Of a DNA stretch of 64,000 bases, positions 42,603-51,481 are shown one piece after another. The notes under the pieces were generated by a model. That model had not been told where the DNA came from. It was given only the letters and a program-made list of their open reading frames with translations, and did no database searches. This DNA comes from Pontixanthobacter rizhaonensis (GTDB taxonomy: Bacteria; Pseudomonadota; Alphaproteobacteria; Sphingomonadales; Sphingomonadaceae), in contig NZ_JABCRE010000003.1 of assembly GCF_012972675.1 (NCBI RefSeq), forward strand, positions 558,001 through 622,000, written 5' to 3'. A program made the translations under genes and the position numbers. Each line of letters begins with the position of its first letter. Position 1 is the first letter of the stretch.

Positions 42603-43903
42603 AGGCGTTTCTGAAACTTGCAGCGGCGACGCTTGCCCTTGCTTTGCCAACGGCCGTATCGGCACAAGACGTGACCATCACTAACGCCAAACTAGCAATC
42701 GGCGATGGCAGCGATCCGATTGATGATGGCATGGTGATTGTCAGAAATGGCACGATCGTTTTCGCCGGAACTGCGGCGAATGCTCCTGCTGGCAGGCAGT
42801 CCGGCACAATGGTTGACGCGCGGGGGCAATGGGTATCGCCCGGCATCTTTATGCCGCTGACCAATCTGGGTCTGTGGGACGTTGGCGCGGTGAGCGAAAG
42901 CAACGATATCCGCGCCGGTGACAGCCTGTTCGGGGCCGCGCTGGATGCCTCGACAGCGGTCAATTATGCCTCTCAACATATCGCAGTGAGCCGCGCTGGC
43001 GGCGTTACACGGGCGACGATTTCGACGGGTCCGAGCGGATCGATCTTTGCCGGACAAGGGGCGGCAATCGATCTGGGCGCAGACCCGGATGCCATTGTCG
43101 CGGCAAAATCTTTCCAGCTGGTACTGCTTGGGGAAACTGGTGCCCGGCTAGCCGGTGGCAGCCGGGTTGCAGCCTATGCTGAATTCGCCAATGCCCTGCA
43201 CGAGGCGAAAGCCTACGCAGCCGGCAATTGGAACGCAGAGGCGAGCTTACTCACCCGCGCGGATGCGGCGGCTTTGGTCAGTGTAATTGGCGGCAGCCAG
43301 AAGCTGTACGTTCATGTTGAACGCGCGGCGGACATTCGCGCCGTGCTGGCACTTCGGTCAACCTATCCCAAACTCGATATGGTCCTTGTCGGGGTCAGCG
43401 AAGGCTGGATTGTGGCAGATGCAATCGCCGCATCGGGCGTTCCCGTTATCGCTGACCCGTTGGACAATCTGCCCGCGAATTTTGAAGAGCTGGGTGCGAC
43501 CCAGAGCAATGTCGGCCGGATGGTCGATGCGGGCGTGACAGTCGCGCTGGGCGGATTGTCCGGCGGGATCACCGGGCCGCGCACAGCCCCGCAATTTGCA
43601 GGCAATTTGGTGGCTCTGTCCAAAGTGCCGGGCGCCTCTGGTCTGACATGGGGCGAGGCCTTGGCAAGCATCACGTCCATACCCGCAGAGATTTCCGGTT
43701 TTGGCGGAAAATACGGCGTGCTGAAAGCTGGCGCTGCGGCGGATGTTGTGATCTGGGATGGTGACCCGTTGGAAGTATCCAGCGCGCCAACCAAAGTGTT
43801 TATCGACGGGATCGAACAACCGCTTACCAACCACCAGACACGGTTGCGCGACCGGTATAAAGACCTTGATGAAAGCGACTTGCCCAAAGCGTATGATTGG
43901 TAG
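42599..43903 (+). CDS. amidohydrolase-like protein without the metal-binding HxH, exported
   Basis: A 434-residue paralogue of the preceding protein, with its own signal peptide (FLKLAAATLALALPTAVSAQ). It keeps the amidohydrolase frame, from DVTITNAKLAIGDGSDPIDD to the family ending (KAGAAADVVIWDGDPLEVSS). But where the first protein has PGIIDIHSH this one has PGIFMPLTN (residues 81-89), so both metal His are Leu and Asn, and the later metal ligands are not recognisable. It should therefore be catalytically dead or use other chemistry. The 4-nt overlap with the active paralogue suggests a fixed ratio, perhaps a heteromer. It is full length, not a broken gene. Confidence 0.85.
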   Translation: MKAFLKLAAATLALALPTAVSAQDVTITNAKLAIGDGSDPIDDGMVIVRNGTIVFAGTAANAPAGRQSGTMVDARGQWVSPGIFMPLTNLGLWDVGAVSESNDIRAGDSLFGAALDASTAVNYASQHIAVSRAGGVTRATISTGPSGSIFAGQGAAIDLGADPDAIVAAKSFQLVLLGETGARLAGGSRVAAYAEFANALHEAKAYAAGNWNAEASLLTRADAAALVSVIGGSQKLYVHVERAADIRAVLALRSTYPKLDMVLVGVSEGWIVADAIAASGVPVIADPLDNLPANFEELGATQSNVGRMVDAGVTVALGGLSGGITGPRTAPQFAGNLVALSKVPGASGLTWGEALASITSIPAEISGFGGKYGVLKAGAAADVVIWDGDPLEVSSAPTKVFIDGIEQPLTNHQTRLRDRYKDLDESDLPKAYDW

Positions 43904-43925
43904 GTACAGCGCCAACTGGAGCGAA

Positions 43926-43959
43926 GGCGGGGATAAGCGGGGTCCAACCCGCTCCCGCC
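43926..43959. repeat. strong GC-rich inverted repeat after the amidohydrolase pair
   Basis: GGCGGG (43926-43931) and CCCGCC (43954-43959) enclose a second pair GCGGG/CCCGC around a GTCCAA loop. It would form a long stem in RNA, 20 nt past the stop. There is no T run, so it may stabilise the mRNA 3' end rather than end transcription. It is similar in base composition to the hairpin at 59628. Confidence 0.6.
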
Positions 43960-44075
43960 GCCCAAGGCACTGTAATCCGCACCGGCCAAGTAACACTCAA
44001 ACGGTAACCGCATATTGGATATGAGTTGCATTTAGGGACCTAGTGTGCTTTCTCCTGCCAAGGGAGAGAAACATC

Positions 44076-44759
44076 ATGGATCAAGCACTCATCTCGCTAC
44101 TCGCCGCCAGCATCGCGCTGGTCGGCACGCACTTTGCCATGTCGCATCCGCTACGCGCGCAACTGGTCGGTGCGTTGGGGCAAAGCGGCTTTATGGGTGT
44201 ATATTCGCTTGTCAGCCTGGGCTGTATCGTCTGGATGTATTTCGCCTTTACCGCAGTGGAGCCCGCCGCGCCCCCTTTGTGGGCAGGGTTCGATACTGTC
44301 AGCTGGGGAATTGCCAGTGCGCTAACGCTGATCGCGATGGTTCTATATGCCGGATCAATGAGCGGCAATCCGGCCTTGCCTGCGCCGGGGGCTGAGGAGG
44401 CGGCACAGGCTGATCCGAAAGGTGTCTTTGCAGTCACCCGCCACCCGATGATGTGGGGCTTTGCCCTTTGGGCGGCCGCGCATATCATCGCCGCGCCCAC
44501 CGCGCGCACTTTGATCGTGGCCACAACAGTCCTGTTCTTGGCGCTCGTCGGTGCTCACATGCAGGACCGGAAGAAACGCACATTGATGGGCGATGCGTGG
44601 GCTGGTTGGGAAGCCAAAACCAGCTATTGGCCGCATTGGACCAAGATAATTGGCGCTGGCGTCATGCCGTGGTCCATTGGCGTTGTGTTGTGGCTGGCCT
44701 TCAGCTGGGCACATATCCCGTTGAGCGGTTATGACGCAGGCATTTGGCGCTGGTTTTAA
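44076..44759 (+). CDS. NnrU-family membrane protein
   Basis: A 227-residue membrane protein of the NnrU family, related to the ICMT/PEMT methyltransferase fold. It opens MDQALISLLAASIALVGTHF, has six or so helices, and the conserved region GVFAVTRHPMMWGFALWAAAH near residue 125, where R-x-P-M-M takes the place of R-N-P-x-Y, then LVGAHMQDRKKRTLMGDAW. NnrU was found next to nitrite and nitric oxide reduction genes, but is also widespread without them; no denitrification genes are here. The ATG at 44076 has GGGAGAGAAAC upstream. It converges on the crotonase gene with a 4-nt overlap. Confidence 0.88.
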   Translation: MDQALISLLAASIALVGTHFAMSHPLRAQLVGALGQSGFMGVYSLVSLGCIVWMYFAFTAVEPAAPPLWAGFDTVSWGIASALTLIAMVLYAGSMSGNPALPAPGAEEAAQADPKGVFAVTRHPMMWGFALWAAAHIIAAPTARTLIVATTVLFLALVGAHMQDRKKRTLMGDAWAGWEAKTSYWPHWTKIIGAGVMPWSIGVVLWLAFSWAHIPLSGYDAGIWRWF

Positions 44760-45553
44760 CGCCCTTTGAAAACGCCCGCGCGCTTTTCCAGCAGCGCATC
44801 GATGCCTTCGATGTGATCTTCGGTATGATGCATCAAAGCCTGAGTGTTGGCGGCCATTTCCAACGCCGTATCATAGGAAATAGAACGGCCTTGCCTGAGC
44901 AGGTTCTTGGTTTGGCGAAGTGAATGCGGCGGCATGGCGGCAATTTTCGCCGCCATCGCGCCTGCTTCATCCATCAGCCGGTCGCTCTCAATAACACGGC
45001 TGACAAGCCCCCATTCGGCAGCCGTGCCAGCATCAATCACATCGCCGGTATAAAACAGCTCCGCCGCACGCGCTTCACCGATCACTCGCGGCAAAATCCA
45101 CGTTCCGCCATCACCGGGGATGATCCCCAGTTTGAGAAAGGTGACGCCAAATTTGGCACGATCAGAAGCGATCCGGATATCCCCCAAACAGGCCAGATCA
45201 CACCCCAGCCCTATCGCCGGCCCATTAATCGCTGCGATCAACGGGACCTGCAAACCATAAAGCCCGCGCAAGATCCGGTGGATGTTGGTACGATATCCAT
45301 TGGCGATATCAATCGGCGCGCCGCCGAAATTCCCGGTCCGTTCGCGCATTGCCTTCACATCGCCGCCCGCCGAAAACGCCCGGCCCGCGCCGGTTAAGAT
45401 AACGCACCGAACATCGGTGTCCGCATTGATTGCGTTGCACGCCGCCTCAAATTCCGCGCCATCACCGTCCGCCCCCAGCGCATTCATACTATCAGGCCGG
45501 TCGAGCGTTAGGGTGGTCACGTGATTGGCGGTCGTCACAGTCAGCAAAGACAT
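44756..45553 (-). CDS. crotonase-family enoyl-CoA hydratase/isomerase-like protein
   Basis: A 265-residue crotonase. The oxyanion hole loops are AFSAGGDVKAM (61-70) and PAIGLGCDLACLGDIRIAS, and the trimer segment KFGVTFLKLGIIPGDGGTWI follows. In classical enoyl-CoA hydratase the two catalytic Glu residues are in GGGCE and QPE; here the first is Asp119 (GLGCD) and the second falls on Phe139 (GVTFL). This is a recognised subgroup in proteobacteria but it is unlikely to be a simple hydratase; isomerase or another CoA reaction fits better. The ATG at 45553 is chosen, as the upstream residues (PGCDRLAWHP) do not match the family. Confidence 0.86.
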   Translation of the reverse strand: MSLLTVTTANHVTTLTLDRPDSMNALGADGDGAEFEAACNAINADTDVRCVILTGAGRAFSAGGDVKAMRERTGNFGGAPIDIANGYRTNIHRILRGLYGLQVPLIAAINGPAIGLGCDLACLGDIRIASDRAKFGVTFLKLGIIPGDGGTWILPRVIGEARAAELFYTGDVIDAGTAAEWGLVSRVIESDRLMDEAGAMAAKIAAMPPHSLRQTKNLLRQGRSISYDTALEMAANTQALMHHTEDHIEGIDALLEKRAGVFKGR

Positions 45554-45593
45554 TTTTGGGCTCCGTTCATTGACAGGGTGCCACGCTAGGCGA

Positions 45594-46379
45594 TCACAGC
45601 CCGGCAAGCCACTCCACTTGTGCAGCCTGCACCGCGGGGGTGAAAATCAAATTGTGGCCCTCGCCTGCAAACAATTGAAAATCCGCCCGCGCAGTCTCGG
45701 CTGCCAAAGCCTGCCCCTGCTGGTAGGGGATCAGCTCATCCGCAGAACCGTGCAGCACCAGAATGGGCGCGTTGACATCACCGATCTTGGCGTGGCTGTC
45801 ATATTGGTCACGGATCAGCAGCCGGACGGGCAGCCACCACAGCACATCAGCCGCAACATCGGGCAAGCTGGTAAAGGGCGCTGTCAGCAGCAGCGCTTTA
45901 GGCGTAATCTCTGTGGCGAGCTGCACGGCTGTGCCAGTACCGATCGAATTGCCCATCAAGATGGTGTCGCTCTCGGCAATCTGTCGCTCGCGCAGAAACG
46001 CCAAGGCAGCGCGGCCATCGGCATAGAAACCGTCTTCTGACGGGCTGCCAGCATTACCGCCATATCCGCGATATTCCACCAGCAGCAAACCATATCCCGC
46101 AACGGCAATCTGTTCGGTTGCCACCAAGCTGCCATACAATGTCCCGCCATTGCCGTGGAAATAGACAGCGGTCGGCTGGCCCGCAGAGGCAGGGCGGTAA
46201 AATGACCGTAACTCTATGCCGTCCGAGGTCGTCAGCACGACCTCTTCAAAGCCAGCGGGCAGCGGAGAAATCATGTCGGGCGCGGGGTAAATCAGCTGTG
46301 TTTGCTGCGAGTAGAGGAACCCGGTGACTGCGATATACACAGCTCCGCACAGCAATCCGATCCCGATCAACCAACGCAT
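45594..46379 (-). CDS. membrane-anchored alpha/beta hydrolase (BEM46/ABHD13-like)
   Basis: A 261-residue hydrolase with an N-terminal membrane helix (RWLIGIGLLCGAVYIAVTGF). After the anchor it has LIYPAPDM, VYFHGNGGTLYGS, the YRGYGGNAGSPSEDGFYAD segment, the nucleophile in ILMGNSIGTGTAVQLA (G-N-S-x-G), the acid in LVLHGSADELIPYQQG and the His in EGHNLIF. This order matches the BEM46/ABHD13 group (PF12146-like), with unknown substrate. The chosen ATG lies 13 nt after the dxs stop; a GTG at 46421 would add 14 residues and overlap dxs by 29 nt. The gene follows dxs on the same strand. Confidence 0.87.
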   Translation of the reverse strand: MRWLIGIGLLCGAVYIAVTGFLYSQQTQLIYPAPDMISPLPAGFEEVVLTTSDGIELRSFYRPASAGQPTAVYFHGNGGTLYGSLVATEQIAVAGYGLLLVEYRGYGGNAGSPSEDGFYADGRAALAFLRERQIAESDTILMGNSIGTGTAVQLATEITPKALLLTAPFTSLPDVAADVLWWLPVRLLIRDQYDSHAKIGDVNAPILVLHGSADELIPYQQGQALAAETARADFQLFAGEGHNLIFTPAVQAAQVEWLAGL

Positions 46380-46392
46380 GGGTAGGCTTGGC

Positions 46393-48315
46393 TTAGGCCC
46401 GCGCCTCTTCAACGCCCGCACTATTGTGACGCAGCGCCTTCAGCACGGCATCAACAATATGCGGAGCGTTCAAGCCCGCTTCGTCATATTGTTTGTCCGG
46501 TGCGTCATGATCCTGGAATAGGTCCGGCAAACGCAATGTGCGGATTTTCAAACCGCTATCGGTCAGTCCGTTATCGCTGGCGAAGGTCAACACATGCGCG
46601 CCAAGCCCGCCAATGGCGGCTTCTTCAACTGTGACCACAACTTCATGTGTCCGCATCAAACGTTCGATCATATCGGTGTCGAGCGGCTTAGCGAAGCGCA
46701 GATCGGCCACTGTGGTCGACAGACCCTTAGCCTCCAAATCATCAGCAGCTTTCAGGCTTTCTGCCAAACGCGTGCCCAGCGACAGCAGCGCAACCTTGGT
46801 CCCTTCGCGGACGATACGGCCCTTGCCAATCTCCAGCTTTTGCGGTGTTTCGGGAAGGTCGACGCCTACCCCCGCACCGCGTGGATAGCGCAGTGCAATC
46901 GGGCCATCATCATATTCCGCAGCCGTGTAGGTCATATGGACCAGTTCCGCCTCGTCAGCGGCTGCCATCACCACAAAATTGGGCAGCGTCGCCAGATAGG
47001 TGACGTCAAATGAACCTGCATGGGTCGCACCATCAGCGCCGACCAATCCAGCGCGGTCGATTGCGAAACGGACCGGCAAATTCTGAATCGCGACGTCATG
47101 GACGATTTGGTCATAGGCGCGTTGAAGAAACGTTGAATAGATGGCGGCAAATGGCCGCATCCCTTGCGCGGCCAAACCAGCCGCAAACGTGACGCCGTGC
47201 TGTTCTGCGATACCGACATCGAACGACCGTTCAGGGTGCGCTTGCGCGAATTTGTCTACACCTGTGCCCGATGGCATCGCCGCGGTAATCGCACAGATCC
47301 GCTTATCCGTCTCCGCCAGCTTGGCCAGCGTTTCGCCAAACACATTCTGATAGTTTGGCGGCCCGCCCGATGATTTCTTTTGCTTGCCGGTGATGACGTC
47401 AAACTTAGCGACACCGTGATATTTATCGGCGCTGCTTTCGGCGGGTTCATACCCCTTGCCCTTTGTCGTCACCACGTGGATCAGCACAGGGCCTTCATCA
47501 GCATCACGCACATTTTCCAGCACTGGGATCAAATGATCCAGATTGTGCCCGTCAATTGGCCCGACATAATAGAAGCCCAGTTCTTCAAACAACGTGCCGC
47601 CGGTGACCATGCCGCGGGTATATTCTTCTGCCTTGCCAACCGCCTTGTGGGCGCGGCGTGACAGTTTCGACATCGCTTTGGAGGCGAGGCTGCGAAGCCC
47701 CATATATTCGCTCGATGAGACCATTCTGGCGAGATACGCGCTGAGGCCGCCAACCGGCGGTGCGATCGACATGTCATTATCATTCAGAATAACCACCAGC
47801 CGGTTGCCCGCCTGTTCAGCATTATTCATCGCTTCATAGGCCATGCCCGCGCTCATCGCGCCATCCCCAATGACCGCAATGCCTTTTCCCGGCTTGTCAT
47901 TCAGCTTGTTGGCAATCGCAAAGCCCAGACCCGCAGAAATGGAGGTAGACGAGTGCGCCGCCCCGAACGGATCATATTCGCTTTCACTACGCTTGGTGAA
48001 ACCGCTGAGCCCGCCGCCTTGGCGCAACGTCCGGATCCGGTCGCGGCGGCCGGTGAGGATTTTGTGAGGATAGGCCTGGTGGCCAACATCCCAGATCAAC
48101 CGGTCGTCGGGCGTGTTGAAAACGTAATGGATCGCGACAGTCAATTCGACCACGCCGAGACCTGACCCCAAATGCCCGCCGGTCGATCCGACTGCGGAGA
48201 TCATCTCCGCCCGCAATTCGTCCGACAATTGGCGGAGCTGCTCCGGCTTCAGTTTACGCAGATCGAGCGGTGTATCCACCGTGTCGAGAAGGGGGGTATC
48301 AGGCTTTACAGACAT
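46393..48315 (-). CDS. dxs: 1-deoxy-D-xylulose-5-phosphate synthase
   Basis: Dxs condenses pyruvate and glyceraldehyde-3-phosphate, the first step of the MEP route to isoprenoids and also to thiamine and pyridoxal. The 640-residue length is standard. Landmarks are [40 protein letters not shown], the thiamine-diphosphate motif [20 protein letters not shown] with [25 protein letters not shown], then [20 protein letters not shown] and the [15 protein letters not shown] segment. It may supply carotenoid precursors in such bacteria. It is followed closely by the hydrolase gene. Confidence 0.97.
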   Translation of the reverse strand: MSVKPDTPLLDTVDTPLDLRKLKPEQLRQLSDELRAEMISAVGSTGGHLGSGLGVVELTVAIHYVFNTPDDRLIWDVGHQAYPHKILTGRRDRIRTLRQGGGLSGFTKRSESEYDPFGAAHSSTSISAGLGFAIANKLNDKPGKGIAVIGDGAMSAGMAYEAMNNAEQAGNRLVVILNDNDMSIAPPVGGLSAYLARMVSSSEYMGLRSLASKAMSKLSRRAHKAVGKAEEYTRGMVTGGTLFEELGFYYVGPIDGHNLDHLIPVLENVRDADEGPVLIHVVTTKGKGYEPAESSADKYHGVAKFDVITGKQKKSSGGPPNYQNVFGETLAKLAETDKRICAITAAMPSGTGVDKFAQAHPERSFDVGIAEQHGVTFAAGLAAQGMRPFAAIYSTFLQRAYDQIVHDVAIQNLPVRFAIDRAGLVGADGATHAGSFDVTYLATLPNFVVMAAADEAELVHMTYTAAEYDDGPIALRYPRGAGVGVDLPETPQKLEIGKGRIVREGTKVALLSLGTRLAESLKAADDLEAKGLSTTVADLRFAKPLDTDMIERLMRTHEVVVTVEEAAIGGLGAHVLTFASDNGLTDSGLKIRTLRLPDLFQDHDAPDKQYDEAGLNAPHIVDAVLKALRHNSAGVEEARA

Positions 48316-48395
48316 ACCGGGGTGGTAGCTGGCCCTGAACCGCTTGTCGATTCAGACTAACACCGAATGCCGTCAGTTTTTTCGCGGAAGTACAT

Positions 48396-48860
48396 TTAGT
48401 TGCAGCTGGCGCAAATGCCCCGGATCTCGATCACCGGCCGGCGGGCAGCAAAGTTACGCTGCTCTGCAATGGCTCGCACAGTCCGGGACACGTCATCGCT
48501 ATCGACGTGAGTCGCTTCACCGCAATCGTCGCACACCAGGAAAATACAATCATGGGTGCAGCCCGGATGGCTGTTGGCCAAATAGGCGTTTGAACTTTCC
48601 ACACGCAGCGCGAGATTGTTGGTCACGAACAAATCCAGAATTCGGTAAACGCTGTTCGGTGCGACCCGCTTGCCCCGTTTGGCAGACAAATTATCCGCGA
48701 TATCATAGGCCGAGGCAGGCTTTTCGTGGCGCGCCAACTCTTCAAAGACATCGGCGCGCATATTCGTCCACTGCTCGCCAGCGGCGATCAAAGACGCGCT
48801 GGCTGCATCCATCAAACTGTCGCCGGAATGCTCTTGGTGAGAATGATTGTGCTTGCCCAT
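48396..48860 (-). CDS. Fur-family regulator, Zur-like
   Basis: A 154-residue zinc-type Fur regulator. It begins MGKHNHSHQEHSGDSLMDAA, a His-rich start that may bind metal, then a winged helix (WTNMRADVFEELARHEKPAS, YDIADNLSAKRGKRVAPNSV, YRILDLFVTNNLALRVESSN) and a dimerisation domain. Cysteines in CDDCGEATHVD and the last residues GICASCN form the structural zinc site, as in Zur. It probably represses zinc uptake genes, which are not in the window. The frame is open to 48899, but the ATG at 48860 matches the usual length better. Confidence 0.85.
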   Translation of the reverse strand: MGKHNHSHQEHSGDSLMDAASASLIAAGEQWTNMRADVFEELARHEKPASAYDIADNLSAKRGKRVAPNSVYRILDLFVTNNLALRVESSNAYLANSHPGCTHDCIFLVCDDCGEATHVDSDDVSRTVRAIAEQRNFAARRPVIEIRGICASCN

Positions 48861-48914
48861 GCTGTAGACATAGCGTGTCTCAGCCCCAGTTTCCAGCACC
48901 TGCCCAATCTTGGC

Positions 48915-49607
48915 TTAGTTACGGATAAAGGTGCTGCGGTAATGGGAAGGATACATGGCCTTCAAAGCCGCCACTTTTGGCTTGTCCCACCGGACAATAT
49001 ATCCGTGCCGTGGGTTTTTGACCATAAAGTCCTGGTGGTACGTTTCCGCCTTGTAGAACTTCTTATAGGCTTCAATCTCGGTCACAATCGGGCTGCTCCA
49101 TTTTCCCGAAGCCTGCATTTGCTTCAAGTAAGCAGCCGCGACCTTGCGTTGCTCAGCGCTCAACGGAACCAAGGCGGCGCGGTACTGGCTGCCTCGATCG
49201 GGCCCTTGCCGATTGCGCAAAGTCGGATCAGCAGTCACCGAAAAGAAGATCTGCAGAAGCTGGTCATAGCGGACGATTTTGGGATCATAGACCACGCGCA
49301 CTGCCTCGGCGTGACCGGTGACGCCGGTATTGGTTTTCTCGTAAGTCGCGGTTGCTGCATTGCCGCCATGATATCCCGAAACAGCACTTTTTACGCCTTT
49401 GACGTGGCTGAAGACTGCCTCGACACCCCAAAAGCAGCCGCCCGCGAAAACCGCCGTTTTCAGGCCGTTACCTTCATTGGCAAAACGCTTCGCCGCCGGT
49501 GCAGCGACAGGGCGCTCAAGCGCCGCAGCAGATTGACTATAGGCCGGAATTACAATCGCTGACGCGATAGCCAACGGAACCATTGCCGCGAGGAAATGCC
49601 GTTTCAT
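48915..49607 (-). CDS. msrA: peptide-methionine (S)-S-oxide reductase, exported
   Basis: MsrA repairs the S form of methionine sulfoxide. The 230-residue protein has an N-terminal signal (RHFLAAMVPLAIASAIVIPA, cut near YSQSAAA), then the active site KTAVFAGGCFWGVEAVFSHV with the catalytic Cys, SAVSGYHGGNAATATYEKTN, GHAEAVRVVYDPKIV and the QYRAALVPLSAEQ segment. A longer 'YKAETYHQDFMVKNPRHGYI' end matches family members that bring in further residues. The signal indicates export, and together with the exported MsrB at 32929-33426 it gives a pair of extracytoplasmic repair enzymes. The ATG overlaps the stop of a 45-residue gene upstream. Confidence 0.94.
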   Translation of the reverse strand: MKRHFLAAMVPLAIASAIVIPAYSQSAAALERPVAAPAAKRFANEGNGLKTAVFAGGCFWGVEAVFSHVKGVKSAVSGYHGGNAATATYEKTNTGVTGHAEAVRVVYDPKIVRYDQLLQIFFSVTADPTLRNRQGPDRGSQYRAALVPLSAEQRKVAAAYLKQMQASGKWSSPIVTEIEAYKKFYKAETYHQDFMVKNPRHGYIVRWDKPKVAALKAMYPSHYRSTFIRN

Positions 49608-49741
49608 CGGATCACCGCCGCTACCGCTTCGGGTACCAATTGCGACCCAAGATCAGGACTGATCTGGAAAGCGACGATCAATCCACCCAAGACAAATCCC
49701 AGGGCGAAATTGCGGGTCAAATCAGATTTCAATAAGCTCAT
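49604..49741 (-). CDS. small one-helix protein upstream of msrA (45 residues)
   Basis: A 45-codon frame: ATG at 49741, TGA at 49604-49606 overlapping the msrA ATG (ATGA). The product starts MSLLKSDLTRNFALGFVLGG and has one hydrophobic segment (residues 11-27, NFALGFVLGGLIVAFQI), so it may be a small membrane protein. The 4-nt overlap and same direction support translation coupling with msrA. The family is unknown. Confidence 0.6.
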   Translation of the reverse strand: MSLLKSDLTRNFALGFVLGGLIVAFQISPDLGSQLVPEAVAAVIR

Positions 49742-49884
49742 GGCGTGTCATCTTCACATCTAATATCTTGCAAAGCAGCTATAATTCCATCGGCTGACCG
49801 GTGGGTGAACGCTTTGTTGTTACTAGGATGTACGTTGAGGGAGCCGGAAAGGTTTCACTTGGTCGGCATTGGCGCCAAATAAAT

Positions 49885-51474
49885 CTAGTGGCGGAAGTGC
49901 CGCATTCCCGTGAGCACCATTGCCAGACCCGCATCATTGGCCGCCGCAATCACTTCATCATCACGCATCGAACCGCCCGGCTGAATAATCGCAGTGGCGC
50001 CCGCCTCTGCCGCTGCCAGCAAGCCATCGGCAAAAGGGAAAAACGCATCAGAAGCAACCGCACTGCCAACCGCGCGGGAGGCGGCCCATTGGTATTTTTC
50101 CGCGGCTTCCGCCGCCTTCATCGCAGCAATGCGAGAGCTATCGCGCCGGTTCATCTGGCCCGCGCCAATGCCCGCCGTGGCGCCGTCTTTGGCATAGACA
50201 ATCGCATTGGATTTCACATGGCGCGCCACCGTCCATGCGAACAGACAGTCCTTCAATTCCTGCTCCGTCGGCTGACGCTCCGTCACCACTTTCAGATCCG
50301 CTTCGGTAATCGCGCCATTGTCGCGCGATTGAACCAGCAGGCCGCCAGTAATGGGCTTGATCGCCAGACCGCCGCGGCGCGGATCGGGCAAGTCGCCTGT
50401 CACCAGAAGCCGCAGATTCTTCTTCTTCGCAAAGGCCTCGCGTGCTTCATCGCTAACTGATGGGGCAATCACGACTTCGGTAAAGATCGCGCAAATCGCC
50501 TCGGCAGTCGGGCCGTCCAGCGGAACATTGACCGCAACGATGCCGCCAAAGGCGGACACACTGTCACAGGCCAGCGCCTCTTCCCACGCTTCCAGCAAAC
50601 TGGCGCGCTGTGCCACACCGCAAGGGTTGGCGTGTTTGACAATCACCACCGCAGGGTCGCCGCCCGCAAATTCCGCGCACAGTTCCAGCGCGGCATCGGC
50701 ATCATTGTAATTATTGTAGCTCAGGGCTTTGCCTTGCAGCTGTTCGGCCTGAGCAATGCCTTGCGCATGCGGGCCAACCGGCGTGTACAGCGCCGCGTTC
50801 TGATGCGGGTTTTCACCATAGCGCAGCTCAACCGGAGCCTTGCCGTTCACCGCCAGCATATCGGGGAACATTTGCCCCTGATCGGCAAAGGCAAACCACT
50901 GGCTGATCATCGAATCATACGCGGCGGTGGCGGCAAAAGCTTTGGCCGCCATTTGCTTACGGAAACCGAGTGACGTCGCGCCGTCTTGCCCATCCAATTC
51001 TGCCGTCAATGTGGTGTAATCCGCAGGGTCAGTCACAATGGTGACGAATTGGTGGTTCTTCGCCGCAGAACGCACCATGCTCGGTCCGCCAATATCGATA
51101 TTCTCGATGATGTCAGGCCGTTCTGCACCGCGCATAACGGTGGCTTCAAACGGATAAAGATTGACCACCACCAGATCAATGGCGCCAATCGCGTGTTGTT
51201 CCATAGCCGCGAAATGCTCCGGATTGTCGCGCACCGCCAGCAAACCGCCATGCACCATCGGGTGCAATGTCTTGACCCGGCCATCCATCATTTCCGGAAA
51301 TCCGGTTAGGTCGGACACATCTTTGACCGTCAATCCCGCATCACGCAAAGCCTTGGCGGTTCCGCCGGTAGAAACCAGCTCAACACCGCGTTGTGCCAAG
51401 GATTGGCCAAGCTCTACCAAACCGCTTTTGTCGGACACTGACAGCAGGGCCCGTTTGATAGTCACGTCATTCAT
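49885..51474 (-). CDS. purH: bifunctional AICAR transformylase/IMP cyclohydrolase
   Basis: PurH does the last two steps of IMP synthesis: formylation of AICAR with 10-formyl-THF and ring closure. The 529-residue length is normal. The N-terminal IMP cyclohydrolase domain has [39 protein letters not shown], and [20 protein letters not shown]. The C-terminal transformylase domain has [14 protein letters not shown], the [18 protein letters not shown]-like [18 protein letters not shown] and [19 protein letters not shown]. The start lies 7 nt after the heparinase stop, so it is the third gene of an rpe-heparinase-purH operon. Confidence 0.97.
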   Translation of the reverse strand: MNDVTIKRALLSVSDKSGLVELGQSLAQRGVELVSTGGTAKALRDAGLTVKDVSDLTGFPEMMDGRVKTLHPMVHGGLLAVRDNPEHFAAMEQHAIGAIDLVVVNLYPFEATVMRGAERPDIIENIDIGGPSMVRSAAKNHQFVTIVTDPADYTTLTAELDGQDGATSLGFRKQMAAKAFAATAAYDSMISQWFAFADQGQMFPDMLAVNGKAPVELRYGENPHQNAALYTPVGPHAQGIAQAEQLQGKALSYNNYNDADAALELCAEFAGGDPAVVIVKHANPCGVAQRASLLEAWEEALACDSVSAFGGIVAVNVPLDGPTAEAICAIFTEVVIAPSVSDEAREAFAKKKNLRLLVTGDLPDPRRGGLAIKPITGGLLVQSRDNGAITEADLKVVTERQPTEQELKDCLFAWTVARHVKSNAIVYAKDGATAGIGAGQMNRRDSSRIAAMKAAEAAEKYQWAASRAVGSAVASDAFFPFADGLLAAAEAGATAIIQPGGSMRDDEVIAAANDAGLAMVLTGMRHFRH

Positions 51475-51481
51475 TGGAAAA

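Noticed and set aside
49801-50460. 219-codon plus-strand frame beginning upstream of purH
   Set aside because: Most of it is antisense to purH; the start region alone shows no family.
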